Below, piece after piece: positions 1 to 47,204 of a DNA stretch of 64,000 bases. Source of the DNA: Ascaphus truei (taxonomy: Eukaryota > Chordata > Amphibia > Anura > Ascaphidae); contig CM071587.1 of assembly GCA_036426205.1 (NCBI GenBank), forward strand, positions 3,313,447 to 3,377,446, written 5' to 3'. Below the pieces are notes generated by a model. That model did no database searches, was not told where the DNA came from, and saw only the letters and a list, made by a program, of their open reading frames with translations. The position numbers and the translations under genes were made by a program. Each line of letters starts with the position of its first letter. Within the stretch, counting starts at the first letter, position 1.

Positions 1-365
1 TCTCATTATAATCTGTGCACCATGTAACTCCTCCCCAACTCCTCCTACTGACTTTCCCCAAGGTGCAAGCTGGGGCAGAGACGCAGAATGCGATACATCT
101 CATTATAATCTGTGCACCATGTAACTCCTCCCCAACTCCTCCTACTGACTCTCCCCAAGGTGCAAGCTGGGGCAGAGACACAGAATGCGATACATCTCAT
201 TATAATCTGTGCACCATGTAACTCCTCCCCAACTCCTCCTACTGACTTTCCCCAAGGTGCAAGCTGGGGCAGAGACGCAGAATGCGATACATCTCATTAT
301 AATCTGTGCACCATGTAACTCCCCCAACTCCTCCTACTAACTTTCCCCAAGGTGCAAACTGGGGC
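1..365. repeat. 97-bp tandem repeat, about 3.7 copies
   Basis: The unit beginning TCTCATTATAATCTGTGCAC recurs at 1, 98, 195 and 292, with only a few substitutions. The last copy decays near 365. The array continues off the left edge or starts there, so its true length is unknown. Confidence 0.95.
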
Positions 366-1428
366 AGACAGGGAAAAATTTGAGCAAAATGCTTTGATAC
401 ATATGTGCAGGGTAAAAAGGCTCCGTATTTTTTTCTCCAAAATTGCCTTGATACACAGACCCCCACAGATGGAAAGTCGCTGAGCCAGGAATCTAACCCA
501 AAAGATGGTATTCAAGGCACACCGCCATTCCTGTAGAGGTTAAAGAGAGTAATGTAGCATGAATAAATATTCTCTCTCTATATATATATATCCTGCACTG
601 CTGCACATTGGGGTACAAAGACTATCAGAAAATAGAATTCTAGAAATTAAAGACACTGGATCATTACAGATGAAGAGTCTGGTCTCCCCCACACACGCCA
701 TCACTGGGGTTACCATTATTGTTCTGACAGCAACAACTCCCCCCAAACTGATGTTAAGACAGAAAAATAAGGAACGATGCAGCTGGAAACACCAAAAGCT
801 CCCTGAGAACCTTGTATCCTTTGCGCTTCCATTGGAATTTCAGAACTGCTCTCCGAATGTTTCGTACGGAAAAAGAAAAAAAAAAAGATGAAAAGAAGAT
901 TCTCCTTGTTTCTAATACTTGCAATGTCTTTGTCTTCCTCCTGCCAGTTCATTCTCGGAAAACACAAGGAGAGTGTGGGACAGACAACAGGTCAGCAGAG
1001 ATAAAGCTGCAGTTTTGGCTTTGTGTTGGAATTGGTCCATGAACAAACCTCAGGGTTTCTGCTGAAGGTCAGTGATCTCACCGTGATCTCACCGTGATCT
1101 CACCGTGATCTCACCGTGATCCAGTAGACACGGAAGGGATTAAGATGCCCAATTTCACTTGGTGGCCTTCATCACTAGTTGCACATGAGTTCCTACTTAT
1201 GACCCAGTTTTCACCGCTGGATAGGTAAGCATGATCTCCCTTCCTGGTTTGCAAAGTCGAGACAGATACACTTGAAAAAGAAAAAAGTTCGGTTTCTGTT
1301 CAGATTTTCCAAATTGGCTTGGTTTTGTTTAACTTATTTTGGTCCTTTAAAGTTTTGCGATTCAATGCACGAGCCACCTTGGCTTGTGGACCTGAATACT
1401 TGAGTGGAATGTCCCTTACATGCTCACG
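366..1428 (-). other. MYT1 3' untranslated / downstream sequence
   Basis: Sequence downstream of the MYT1 stop. I found no AATAAA or ATTAAA on the minus strand between the stop and 1; only a weak AATAAG at 1339-1334. The 3' end is therefore unplaced and may lie beyond the window. No other gene is seen here. Confidence 0.5.
1072..1122. repeat. 11-bp tandem repeat in the MYT1 3' region
   Basis: GTGATCTCACC repeated about 4.5 times with an exact period of 11, roughly 310 nt downstream of the MYT1 stop. Confidence 0.93.
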
Positions 1429-35792
<34,364 letters not shown>

Positions 35793-38650
35793 CTGGAATT
35801 ATAAAGAGTTTACGGGAAACATCACTTATATCGTTGCTATTGTATTTTCACAATGTGCCCACCATGCACTTTATTATGCAAGTACAGTATAAGGACAATT
35901 AAAAATATTGGTAAAATGTAATCCCGTTGCATCTTACAATGTCGTTAGTGCATATTTACATACATTTTAATGCCAAACTATTTCGGATCATGCATCCGGT
36001 CTGCAGCTTCTGTAAAGGAGGGGTGATGAGGAATTCTGATATTATCACTGCTATTAGTATTATTAAATTAATTATGGTCAACCTGAGGCACAAGAAGGTA
36101 AAGGCCACACATGTAATATGCTCTTGCAATCGCGTCCTAGAGCTGGAGAAGAATTCTGCTCCACGTTAATTGATGGGACTGAAATCTTCTCCAGCCCTGG
36201 GAAAACGGATTCAGAACACATTAAAATTTGAATAGGGGCCACAGTGCTTTGTCCAGAATCACAGCGGCAGTTATGCAGGAAACCTAATTACATGACGTGG
36301 GAAATGGGGTTCTGGACCAAAAACTAGATTTTGATGGAAATAATCGTATTTCTTAGAATGGGATTACATTGAAGTCTATGAGACATCCTTCCAATGAGTG
36401 AGACATCCTTCCAATGAGTGAGACATCCTTTCAACGAGTGAGAGTTGTTAGGCCTGTAGGTGGACTAATACAACGAAGGCCGAATGTATTGTGGTTCCTT
36501 TGCAAATTGATATTGTGATACAATATTACCATCTATGGAAAATAGGTACCACCTTTGCATGTTACTATTAAGCCATCTTCTGTGACACTGTTACAAGTGA
36601 TACATGATATGTGCTATTGTTTTATGGTGCCATATGTGACTATTGGTATTTGATCTGTGAGATTATTGGTGATTGATATTGTGATACAGTTACAAGTGAC
36701 ATCTGCACTTTGGCTGGAACCATGTCTTGTTTGGCGTGGCTGGCCATTGCTGTCAAATCCTTTCTTTTACAACTCGGATGTCTCTCTCTTCAGCCCCACC
36801 AACACCTATTGCTGACATACAAAGAACAATTGTCTCACGTCCAATATATATTAACAAAGTGCCACTCTCCCTCTCTCACTGCGGCACGGAAACACTGATG
36901 TATGTCTCTTGCTGGAAGCAAAAGCAAAACAACCCTCTGGAGCAACGTGAGCTCCTGATCAACGCAAGCCTTGTACTGCTGCAGCACCGAGCATGTTTAT
37001 TAACAGCCTCCCCGATCCACGAATTCATACTCATTTCTACATCCAAAGACTAGGCGACCTCAAGCCCCTCACCGTCCGTATACTGTGCTGCCAGAGTGGC
37101 CAGAAATACATTGGAAAGCAATGCCGCACTAAGCCTGTTTGTCGGAAAATGGATCCGGTATCATTGGCCTCTATGGCCACAAAGGAGATTAAGTGGCAGT
37201 CCGTCCAAAAAATGTTTTAAGGAAAATAGTTTTCATTATGGTAGTACAAGCTGTACCAGCCCGGAAGAAGGTAACTCCCCCCCTCCTCCCCTTTATGCAA
37301 TATCTCCATCGTGTTCAATCATGAGCTTTTTTTTTAATTTATTTCTTTTATTTCTATTCTTTTAATGTAGCAAAAAAGATGCCACCCCCTTTCCAATGAA
37401 ATAAAAAAATAATAGTTGGGCTTTTGTTTGATTATTTTCCCCTAAATCTATTTTTGATGGTCATCTGCTGCCATTAGGTTGGTTCATTTCCCGTCATAAC
37501 AAACTAAAAAAAAAAAAAAGACTTTAAATAACAAAGCAGAAAACGTTTAGTTGGACAGAAGAATCCGTAATGGTGATACAGAAAAAAAAATCACCCTGCT
37601 CACTTATAATATATCAAAAGAATATGTGTATGTTGAAAACCATGAATACTTCAAATATATAGTGTTGAATAAAAAAAAAATACAATCAATACATGGAAAC
37701 AAAATTGTGATGGCGTGGGGCAGGGGGGAGGTTTCCCCTACGTCAAGAGCCCTTTTTAAAGGCACTTCAAAGACCAGACTAGTAGGGTTATCTGATGAAG
37801 GGGTGGGTACCCCAAAACATCACACCTTTGCTACATTTGCCTTGGGTAGGATGTCACTGACTGCATTTTTGTTTTCATGTATTATTTGTATTTACTTGAT
37901 TTTTTACAAATGTTTTATTCAACATATAATATCCAAAGTAATCATTTTTTTAATATACATATATTCTTTTGATATATTTTGACTGAGCTGTGTCCTTTCT
38001 CCCCCCTCTCTCTGCATTGTGATCTTTCGGTTGGTGTTGGAGGCTCCCTGCCACACCTCATTTCATATTATTATTTTTTGGTTTGTTTTCAGCTCCTCTT
38101 GTTTATTCTCTATATGTTCTAACGATGAAAGACCCTACCAAGCAGAATTTGATTATGGGTTTCTATGAGTGAACACACTTTCAAGGCACAGCCACAGAAT
38201 TCGACATGACTGCGGGCTTTGATGAGAACACAAGATGATGTTACCAAAGCCACTTTGTGTTTGTTTGCAAAGCATAAAGCATTTCTTTCAGTGGATCGCC
38301 CTTGGATGATCTCCAGACTCTTCCACTTCCTGGGAGTGAAGCGAGTCTAACGGATCTGCACTTTAATTCTAGTGTGTGCATACAGCAACCCGCACACATT
38401 TCTCCACACAACATGCAGCTATCACAGGGCACCATTCTACATTGGCGCATTCTGAGTTGGCACGGAATTGACTCGCCTATTGGGACTAACGATAAAATGG
38501 AAGTCCGTTATTTATTGTGGGTTTTAACTTTGCTCAGATTACAATAAACTAAAGAGCCGCCTGTGAGAAATGGAGATTGGATGTCGTCAGTGGCACTAAC
38601 TTTTCACGGGTTGGCGAGAGTTCTTCAATAGATGTAAGAGTGTGTGTTCA
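35793..38650. other. Sequence upstream of the MYT1 start, no coding exon supported
   Basis: Should contain 5' UTR exons or 5' intron of MYT1, but none can be placed. A 20-bp word (AGACATCCTTCCAATGAGTG) occurs three times at 36381-36440. Open frames at 36710-37365 lack recognisable protein features. Confidence 0.4.
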
Positions 38651-38693
38651 GAGTTTCCCAAACCTCGCAGGTCTCTTCTTCAGTTGTAAACAC
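38651..38693 (+). repeat. Single-copy relative of the 40-bp array monomer
   Basis: AGAGTTTCCCAAACCTCGCA then GGTCTCTTCTTCAGTTGTAA closely matches the unit of the array at 61192-61700, but is present once here. Confidence 0.8.
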
Positions 38694-38715
38694 TGCAAGT
38701 ATTATGTACTAACAT

Positions 38716-38736
38716 AATATATATATATATATATAT

Positions 38737-38787
<51 letters not shown>

Positions 38788-38845
38788 CAGTTATAGATAT
38801 ATATCATATATATAATATATCTATATATAGAGTATTATATTCTAT
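38716..38845. repeat. (TA)n microsatellite, imperfect
   Basis: Long alternating TA stretch with a few interruptions. Confidence 0.95.
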
Positions 38846-39639
38846 ATATATATTTGTGTTACGTCAAAAATGTCAGCGCTAAAAAGTAATACAAATGTTA
38901 AAATAATGTGTGTATTACCCACCCCCCCCCTCCTATCCCCTTGCTTATTTTTGTTTCCCCCCCTCCCTCCTTTTCTTTTCTGTATCCCGCTGATAAATCC
39001 AATAAAAATTTTTTGGGAGTTTCAAAAATAAAAAGTGTTTGTATTTATAAAGATGTCATACAGCGCATAATTTGTTTTTTTAAAGGATTTTTGACGCATC
39101 TCATGTGAAATATGGATTGGTACAATTTAAATGAAGTTTTTTTTTTATTTTTTAGAGCTAGTAATACTTTAATGTTATTAGTGTAATATTATTTATAATA
39201 GTCATACTGTGAAAATAATGTTTTAAACCTATATAATAAAATATCTGTGCCGCATCCAATATATTTTTGGGTTGATACAAAGCAGCTTCATTCTGTGCCA
39301 ACACTTTACGACAAATTTAACTTGGTGAGTGATTTTGACACACTTTTCATTGATTTTGTACTGCACACAAATATTATTTCTGAAATACATACCCTTTACA
39401 TCAGTACTCCAAACACCGTCCATTTCTGCCCCCCACCAATACTCCATTCACCTTCTTTCTCTCTCTCTCTCTACTCCTCCTTATTGATGCTTGGGATATG
39501 TCTCCTAATCCTGGACCCAGCCATACACACATCTGCTCTGACCCACGCCTCCCTGCCACCTCTTCCCCTGCTAATGGTATTAACCCATCTAATGTAATAC
39601 CGACCAACCTTAAAACTCACATTGCAAAAGAAGCCTCCC

Positions 39640-39925
39640 AATAGCCTTGACTCGTGGTTACTGTCCCACACCCACAGTCACACCTACCAACCATCAAGGC
39701 CAGGCACTGCCATCTACTGCACTTATTCCCTCACCTGCTGTCTCTGTAAGTCTCCCAACATACCACTTAGATTGTAAGCTCTTCGGGGCAGGGATTTCCT
39801 TTCCTATTGTCTGATTTAGCTGCACTTATTTTATTATTACAATTCTCCGTACTGTATTCTTTGTGAAGCGCTGAGTACACTTTTGGCGCCATATAAATAA
39901 AGATATACATACATACATACATTTC
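39640..39925 (+). mobile_element. Non-LTR retroelement 3' tail
   Basis: Contains TTAGATTGTAAGCTCTTCGG, GGCAGGGATTTCC and GCGCCATATAAATAAAGATA, ending in ATACATACATACATACAT. The left boundary is uncertain and may reach 39470. Confidence 0.7.
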
Positions 39926-40199
39926 TGTGTGCTAAAACATGAGCAAAATTATTTTGGGGCGCTGATGGAGACATTTGAGCTTAGTACAAAAATCGATTAT
40001 AATCATCTGTCGCACACACAAACGTTTGCCAGACACAAGGCTGTACCTTCTCTTGATGTCTTTAGCTAAGCCTTGTGTTTTGCAAACGGGTGATGATATC
40101 GATGTGTGCTATTTTTGTGCTTTTTGCGATCCTGGCACATGTCCAGCCAGCACCTACATTTATTACTGACTTGTATTCTAGAATCGGAGAAGTTGCTTT

Positions 40200-40620
40200 T
40201 TCTATGCTCGGGTGAGATTGGTTCTTGGTACACAGGCGTACACATGCGCTATTGAATCTTTGACATTGACCCCAAAAAAGCCATTTGTGCCACTTAGCAA
40301 ATAGGCCTTTATTACACCTGTGCGGACTTTATCGTGAGCCGTGGAAGCGGCAGATTTAAATTCAAGTTGTGTGCGTGTGAGCGATTTGTTAGCTTTAAAG
40401 TTTGGTTTTCCGATGAGCGGTTCTCCCCCCCGGGGGTGTCCTCCCTGCTGCTCGATTTAAATATCCCTGACAGCGAGCCCTTTGTTAGCGACATTCAGAA
40501 CACAATTAAACAGCAGTCGTTTCCTCTGTGGGTGACACAAAGGAAGACGTCGCCGCCCACGTGACATGCTGGCTGCTTCTCATCGTTGAATGGATCTCCT
40601 CGGAAGTCTTTAGCTAGTGT
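40200..40620. other. Non-repetitive island upstream of MYT1; possible regulatory element
   Basis: No repeat family recognised. Contains an AAAGTTT word at about 40398 (the type bound by MYT1 proteins), an ACAAAGG SOX-like word near 40540 and CACGTGAC near 40558. These motifs are short and common; regulatory status is speculation. Confidence 0.25.
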
Positions 40621-41296
40621 AACACATCTCTAGCCAACACTCACGCTAAACATGTCAGCCTACCTACTGTACACTGTCTTTCAGATTTGCCTACACACTA
40701 TTTGATGAATATGCCGCCCTAAATAATGATATAAAGTATTTCATTTCACATCAGACCCAGAAAAAGAACATTCTTTGCTATACAAGGATAACAGGGATCT
40801 CCTGATGATGTAAATGCTGCATTTTCTAGATATAATTAGAATCTCTGCATACTTTAAGTATTGCAACAGACTTTGGGCCATTTTTACTAAGCGGTGATAA
40901 GCCAGCAGACACGCCACGGGGTTGTAAAGTACCCCTAAGGCCCATTCATTGGAACGGGAAATAATGTCTTACGGTGCCATGAGCTTTCTCAATGCTTGGC
41001 ACTGCTTTGTAATGATGCCTGTCAGGTTTTGCAATGTGTTGCATGCATCTCGAGCACTGACCCTGTGCAGTAATCAAAGACTCTTCGTACCTTGGACTCC
41101 CGGCTGCTTAATCTCCTCGTTGTTTCACAGCTGTTTATCCTCTCGCCGCGGGTCCACCTTTGGTTTAGTAGCTCACCGCGGAACTCATTTTCTGTGGGTA
41201 CCAAGAAAAGAACAGGAGATTTAGGGAACGGGGAAGGCAAAGGTTTGAAAGAATGCCCTGTGCTCCGTTACTTTGTATCAATCTCCCAGACAGGAA

Positions 41297-41620
41297 TTGT
41301 ATGTATGTATATCTTTATATACAGGTAGTCCTTGTTATCCAACGTTTCACTTTACAACGAATGGCATATCCAACGCTTTACAATGCAACCCTACGGGCCG
41401 TTTTACGAGGCCGGAACGCGTTATCCGACTACTGAATGCGTTATCCAACGCTCACCGCCACTGATTAACATGGGACTCACTTTACAACGGTTTCACTATC
41501 CAACGCTACTTCCAGAACAGATTCCGTTGGATAACCGAGGACCGCCTGTAGTGTCATTCATGTACATAGCGCTTCACAGGCATTGTCCGTTTCTACCTTC
41601 CTTGTGTGAGGGGAGAAGGT
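41297..41620 (-). mobile_element. LINE/SINE tail interrupted by a TA-flanked MITE
   Basis: The tail reads TGTATGTATATCTTTATATA, then resumes after the MITE with TAGTGTCATTCATGTACATA and GCGCTTCAC. This matches the uninterrupted tail at 3406-3460 and 58310-58365. Confidence 0.75.
41322..41548. mobile_element. TA-flanked MITE (CAGGTAGTCC family)
   Basis: 227 bp. Left TIR CAGGTAGTCCTTGTTATCCA; right end TTGGATAACCGAGGACCGCC then TG. TA on both sides. The interior repeats TTATCCAACGC and TTTACAACG words. Probably Tc1/mariner type. Confidence 0.82.
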
Positions 41621-41711
41621 TGTTGACACACATGATAATCAGACTTCTGAATTGTTTGAACTGCAGCACATCTTTCTGTCAATGTTTTTCTCTTTTTATC
41701 GGGCAGGTTGA

Positions 41712-41948
41712 AGTTGCTTATTATCATTATAATAGCATGTTCTTGTATAGCGCTGCTAGTTTTACGTAGCGCTTTACAGAGACATTTTGCAGGCACGCAT
41801 CACTGCCTCGTAGAGCTTACAATCTATGTTTTTGGTGTCGGAGGCACAGGGAGATAAAGTGACTTGCCCAAGGTCACAAGGAGCCGACACCGGGAATTGA
41901 ACCAGTACCAGTCAGTGTTTTTTACTCACTGGTCCGCTCCTTCTCCCC
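41712..41948 (-). mobile_element. Near full-length tRNA-derived SINE
   Basis: Read on the minus strand: GAAGGAGCGGACCAGTGAGT (A-box region), GGTTCAATTCCCGG (B box, about 33 nt on), CTTGTGACCTTGGGCAAGTC, ATAGATTGTAAGCTC, GCGCTACGTAAAACTAGCAG, and a tail ending in ATTATAATGATAA. This is the reference copy used to interpret the arrays at 6215 and 50030. Confidence 0.85.
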
Positions 41949-43247
41949 TGAGATAGACAAGTGTTTTGAGTGTATGACGACGCTTGTAGGAGAGCTTTCT
42001 TGCATCTGACACCGATGGAATAAAATAGAATAATGATGCACACACAAAAAAAAATCTGAAGACTATAACTGTGTGAAAACAGCGTGCGAAATTAAACTGG
42101 ATGATCAACTGGTCATACGGATTATGTGTTCCCACAAACGTCGGCAGCGCCCCCGCTATTCTTATATTCGACAAAATGCAAAACAAGTGTATTCAGAAAC
42201 AAATAAACACAATCCCAAATCTCACTCAGAAACGAGTCAACGCTAGAGAGTTCGAAATATACATTGTTTGTCTTCACCTGACACCGTGAGTTATTTCAAA
42301 GGTCTGAGACAGGGAGAAGCGGGTGTTACTGCGGGTTTCTTTTGGGAGGGGAGGAGGTTACCTAAGCAGTTGTCTGCACTATTGCAGTTTAATTAATAAA
42401 AAAGACCTTCGTCCCAGGGGGTGTGTGTGTATGTCAGTGTGTGTGTGTCAGTGTGGGTTGCAACAAGCCAGTCTCTAAGTAAAGCGTTAAAATGCAAATT
42501 CTCTGAGCTCATTGCTGACACATAACCGAAAATAGAAACGGAAATCTTCTCGAGCTTACAAGAGCAAATCAAAGCAAATGTTCTGCAGAAATGTTCTGCC
42601 CTGTCACCAAAACCAGAATGGCCAAATCCCTTGCTGCCAAATATTAATGAGTACTTGGATTTATTCGCTAGCTGCAGTTTAAATACTGTATGATGCTTCA
42701 GAAGAGACTGCAATAGGGGTTCAGAACCCATTTGGGCCGAGTACATTTTAAACGTGTAGGCTGCAATAGCTGTGGGATTCCTAGAAACAGGATTCCCATG
42801 TGTGCTTTAAGTTAGGTTTTGAGGAACATCTTTTTGGTTTTAGTTTAAGGCAGGAGACAAACATTAGATGAAACTCAACAGATGAATGGAGTGTATTCAG
42901 AGCACTCACATGTTAAACGGACAATCTTTAGCCAAAAATGGTAAAGAAAGAGAAAAATGAGGTACCCATGTATGGAAAAAATACAAAAAGGCTTTATTGG
43001 GGCATAGATGAATGACAAAAACATAGACAAGAAAGTCCTACCAACGCGTTTCACGCAAGTGTTTGCGCTTTCTCAAGGAGCTGCACTGTATTAGATGAAA
43101 CTCCCATGACTTAGGAGGCAGCTTTCGCCAGCCTGCGAGGAGGTGGCTAATTTTCTGATTTAAATTATAATAGTGACTTTGTTATTATAACTTAGTAATA
43201 TTTGCATGACTTCTCTTCCACTTGCAAAGCAAAGATCTTCAGAAAAC
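41949..43247. other. Upstream sequence without a recognised gene
   Basis: Contains a TG-rich patch (42420-42462), an ATGCAAAT octamer word near 42490 and, at about 42960-43085, an interspersed repeat with ACGCGTTTCACGCAAGTGTT and CTTTCTCAAGGA. No coding exon supported. Confidence 0.4.
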
Positions 43248-43380
43248 GCTTAGATTGCAAGCTCGTCGGGGCAGGGACTCCTTTTCCTAATATTACTTGC
43301 ATGTCTGAAGCGCTTATTCCCGTTATGTGACGCGTGTTATGTACATGCATGCCGCTATAGGAATAAACAAATACATACAG
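43248..43380 (+). mobile_element. Non-LTR retroelement 3' tail
   Basis: TTAGATTGCAAGCTCGTCGG, GGCAGGGACTCCTTTTCC, TGTCTGAAGCGCTTATTC and a tail with AATACATACA. Shortened and diverged relative to 55668-55852. Confidence 0.75.
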
Positions 43381-43741
43381 TACACTACATCCATGGTCTG
43401 TGTCAGGTACTAAAGGGGAGAAAGTTACAATGTTATTAATACTAAATTCTAGATGAGTAACGTGAAGCACAACAAGATAAAGAGATATGACTAACATCAC
43501 ACTATGAGTAACGGAGGCGTGATAAGCACACACACAGATTGGTGTTAAACTTTAACACCGTAACCACCAATCCACATGTCCTGGCCGCTGTTTCCTTTGG
43601 CTATGACGATGTGGTACAATGTGACACAAGAAAGGCAGAGAAGTGGTTCCACGGATTTAAAAAATGCAATAATTAAATAAAGTGTCCAAGTTTCAGCTGT
43701 CACAGCAGCCTTTGTCGAGGAGTGGCATGAGTCTCTACTCT

Positions 43742-46700
43742 TCCTTCCCTGTGTCTCCTGTACCTGGGATAGCAGCGGGCCTTCCCTGTGTCTCCTGTAC
43801 CTGGGATAGCAGCGGGCCTTCCCTGTTATCCTGTACATGGATTGGCAGCGGGCCTTCCCTGTTATCCTGTACCTGGGATTGCAAGCGGCTTCCCTGTGTA
43901 CCTCTACCGGATAGCAACCGAGCCTTCCCTGTGTCTCCTGTACCTGATTGCAGCGGGCCTTCCCTGTGCATCCTGTACCTGGATTGCAGCGGGCCTTCCC
44001 TGTGTCTCCTGTACTGGGATAGCCGCGGGCCGTCCGTGTATCCTGTACCTGATACAGCGGGCCTCCCTGTGCATCCTGTACCTGGGATTGCAGATGACCT
44101 TCCCTGTGTATCCTGTACCTGGGATTGCAGTGGCCTCCCTGTGTATCCTGTACCTGGGATAGCAGCGGGCCTTCCCTGTGTATCCTGTACCGGGATGCAG
44201 CGGCCTTCCCTGTTTCCTGTACCGTGGAGTGGGGCCTTCTGTGTCTCCTGTACCTGGGGATATGCAGCGGGCCTCCCTGTGTTATCCTGTACCTGGGATA
44301 GCACCGGGCCTTCCTGTCATCCTGTACCTGGGATTAGCAGCGGCCTTCCCTGTGTATCCTGTACCTGGGTTGCCTGGGCCTTCCCGTGTATCCTGTACCT
44401 GGGATAGCAGTGGGGCCTTCCCTGTGTATCCTGTACCTGGGATTGCAGCGGGCCTTCCCGTGTGTCCTCCTGTACCTGGGATAGCAGCGGGCCTTCCCTG
44501 TGTTCTGTACTGGATAGCAGCGGCCTCCCCCTGTGTTACCTGTCCTGGGATACAGCGGGCCTTCCCTGTGTCTCCTGTACCTGGGATAGCAGCGGGCCTT
44601 CCTGTGTATCCTGTATGGATTGCAGCGGGCCTTCCTCTATCCTGTACCTGATTCATGCGTGCTTCCTGTGTACCTGTACCTGGATGCACGGGCCTTCCCT
44701 GGATCCGTACCTGGGATAGCAGCGGGCCTTCCCTGTGTATCCTGTACCTGGGATAGCAGCGGGCCTTCCCTGTGTATCCTGTACCTGGGATAGCAGCGGG
44801 CCTTCCCTGTATCCTGTACCTGGATAGCAGTCGGACCTTCCCTGTGTATCCTGTACCTGGGATAGCAGCGGCCTTCCGTTTTTATCCTGTACCTGGGATT
44901 GCGCGTGCCTTCCCTGTATATCCTGTACTGGGATAAGCAGGAGGCCTTCCCTGTGGCATCCTGTACCTTGTATGCAAGCGGGCCTTCCCTGTGTATACCT
45001 GTCCCTTGGTAGTGCACGGCTTCCCTGTGATCCTGTACCTGGGATTGCAGCAGGCCTCTCCCTCCCTTATGTATCTGTACCTGGAATTATCAGAGCGGCC
45101 TTGCGTGTCCCTTACCTCAATTGCCCATTCTTGTTCCTGTACCGATTGCATACGACCTTCCTGTGTATCCTGTCCTGGATTGCAACGGGCCCTTCCCTGT
45201 GTATCCTTCTACCTGGGATTGCAAGCGTGCCTTTCCCTGTGTATCCTGTACCAGGGATTGTCAGCGCGGCCTCCCTGTGTATCCCTGTACCTGGTAGCAT
45301 GCGGGCCTCCCTGTGTATCCTGTACCTGGGATGCAGCGGCCTTCCCTGGTATCCTGTACCTGGATAGCAGCGGGCCTATCCTGTGTACCTGTACCTGGAT
45401 TGCAGCGGAGCCTTCCCTGATATCCCTGTACCTGGATTGCAGCGGCCTTCCTGTATCCTTACCAGGTGTTGCACCCCGGGCCTTCCTGTGTATCCTGACC
45501 TTGGATAGCAGCGGCCTCCTGTGTAATCCTTACCCTGGGATTTCACAGCGGGCTTCCTTAGTATCCTGTACCTGGGATGAGCACGGGCCTTCCCTGTGAT
45601 CCCGTACCTGGATATGCAGCGGCCTTCCCTGTTATCCTGTACCTGGGATAGCAACGGGCCTTCCTGTGTCTCCTGTACCACTGGGATTGTCCGTTGGGCC
45701 TCTGTTCCTGTAGTAATCCTGTACCGGGGATTGCAGGGGCCTTCCCTGTGTCTCCTGTACCTGGGATGACAGCGGCCTTCCCTGTGTTGTCCCTGTACCT
45801 GGGATGGCAGCGGGCCTTCCCTGTGTCTCCTGTACCTGGGATGCACGGGCCTTCCCTGTGTATCCTGTACCTGGGATACAGCGCGGGCCTTCCCTGTGTA
45901 CCTGTACCTGGGATATCAGCGGCCTTCCCTGTGTATCCTGTACCGGGATTGCATCTGGCCTTCCCTTGTATCCTGTACCTGGGACTAGCAAGCGGGTCCT
46001 CCTGTCTCCTACCTGGATGCACGGAGCCTTCCCTGTGTACCTGTACCTGGGATGCAGCGGCCTTCCCTTGTATCCCTGTACCTGGGCTTGCGTCTGTGTT
46101 TCCTTTCCGACTGATTTCAACGGGGGCCCTTCCTTGTATTACCTTTACCCCACCTGATGAGGCCAGCTGCCTTCCCTGTTTCCGTTCCTGTACCTCTGGA
46201 ATTGGCAGCTGGCCTCCCTATGTATCCTGTACCTGGGATTGCAGCGGGCTTCCCTGTGTATCCTCTACTTGGATAGCAACGGGCCTTCCCTGTGTATCCT
46301 TACCTGGGATTGCAGCGGCCGTCCTGAGTGTCCTGTACCTTGGATAGCAGCGGGCCTTCCTTGTATCCTGTCTCCTGTGCTGCAGCGGGCCTTCCCTGTG
46401 TCTCCTGTACTGTATGCCGGGCCCTTCTGTGTATCCTAGCCTGGATGCAGCGGCCTTCCCTGTGTATCCGTACCTGGATGCAAGCGGCCTCCCTGTTTCT
46501 CCTGTACCTGTGTATTGTCGATACTGGGCCTTCCCTGTGTATCCGTACCTGGATAGCAATCGGTACCTTCACCGCTTATCCTGTACCTGAGAATTGCAAC
46601 GGCTTCCCCTGTGTATCCTGTACCTAGGATTGCGCGGGCCTTCCCGTGTCTCCTGTACCTTGGGATACGCACGTGAGGCCTTCCCTGTATCCCCTGTACC

Positions 46701-46985
46701 TGGGTAGCATTGAGCCTCCCTGTTATCCTGTACCTTGAGTAGCAGCGGCCTTCCCTGTGTCTCCTGTACCTGGATTAGCACGCGGCCCTTCCCTGTGTCC
46801 CTGTACACCTGGGTTAGCAGCGGGCCTTCCCCTGTGTATCCTGTACTCGGATTGCAAACGTCCCTTGCTCCTGTACATGGTTCGGGGCAGCTGTGCCTGT
46901 ACCTTGGATTGACACGGCCTTCCTGTGGTATCCTGTAACCTGGCGATAGCATCGCGGCCTTTCCCTGTGTATCCTGTACCCTTGA
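43742..46985. repeat. 37-bp minisatellite, about 88 copies
   Basis: Unit GGGCCTTCCCTGTGTATCCT followed by GTACCTGGGATAGCAGC. The edges and an islet at 44710-44830 are clean; most of the rest carries one-base gains and losses. All open frames inside (for example 43682-44407) are artefacts of the repeat. Confidence 0.96.
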
Positions 46986-47170
46986 GTACCCGCTCCGGAT
47001 CCTCACATGATCAGGCCCCGTGCCTATGTAACCGGCTCCTTGATGTCGGGATCCGCTTCTTTAACCTGAGGCAGTGCCTCCCTATTGAAGCATCGGTAAT
47101 CGTATCTCATATTTTTTTGATCTTTGGTGTGCAACATTTTCCCACATTACATTGTACAATGTGACACTAC

Positions 47171-47204
<34 letters not shown>

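Noticed and set aside
36710..37365. Cluster of overlapping plus-strand frames
   Set aside because: No domain, no consistent frame and no splice structure that I can support.
43682..47006. Open frames of 100-240 residues on both strands
   Set aside because: All lie in the 37-bp array and show its repeated words. The frames break at random indels.
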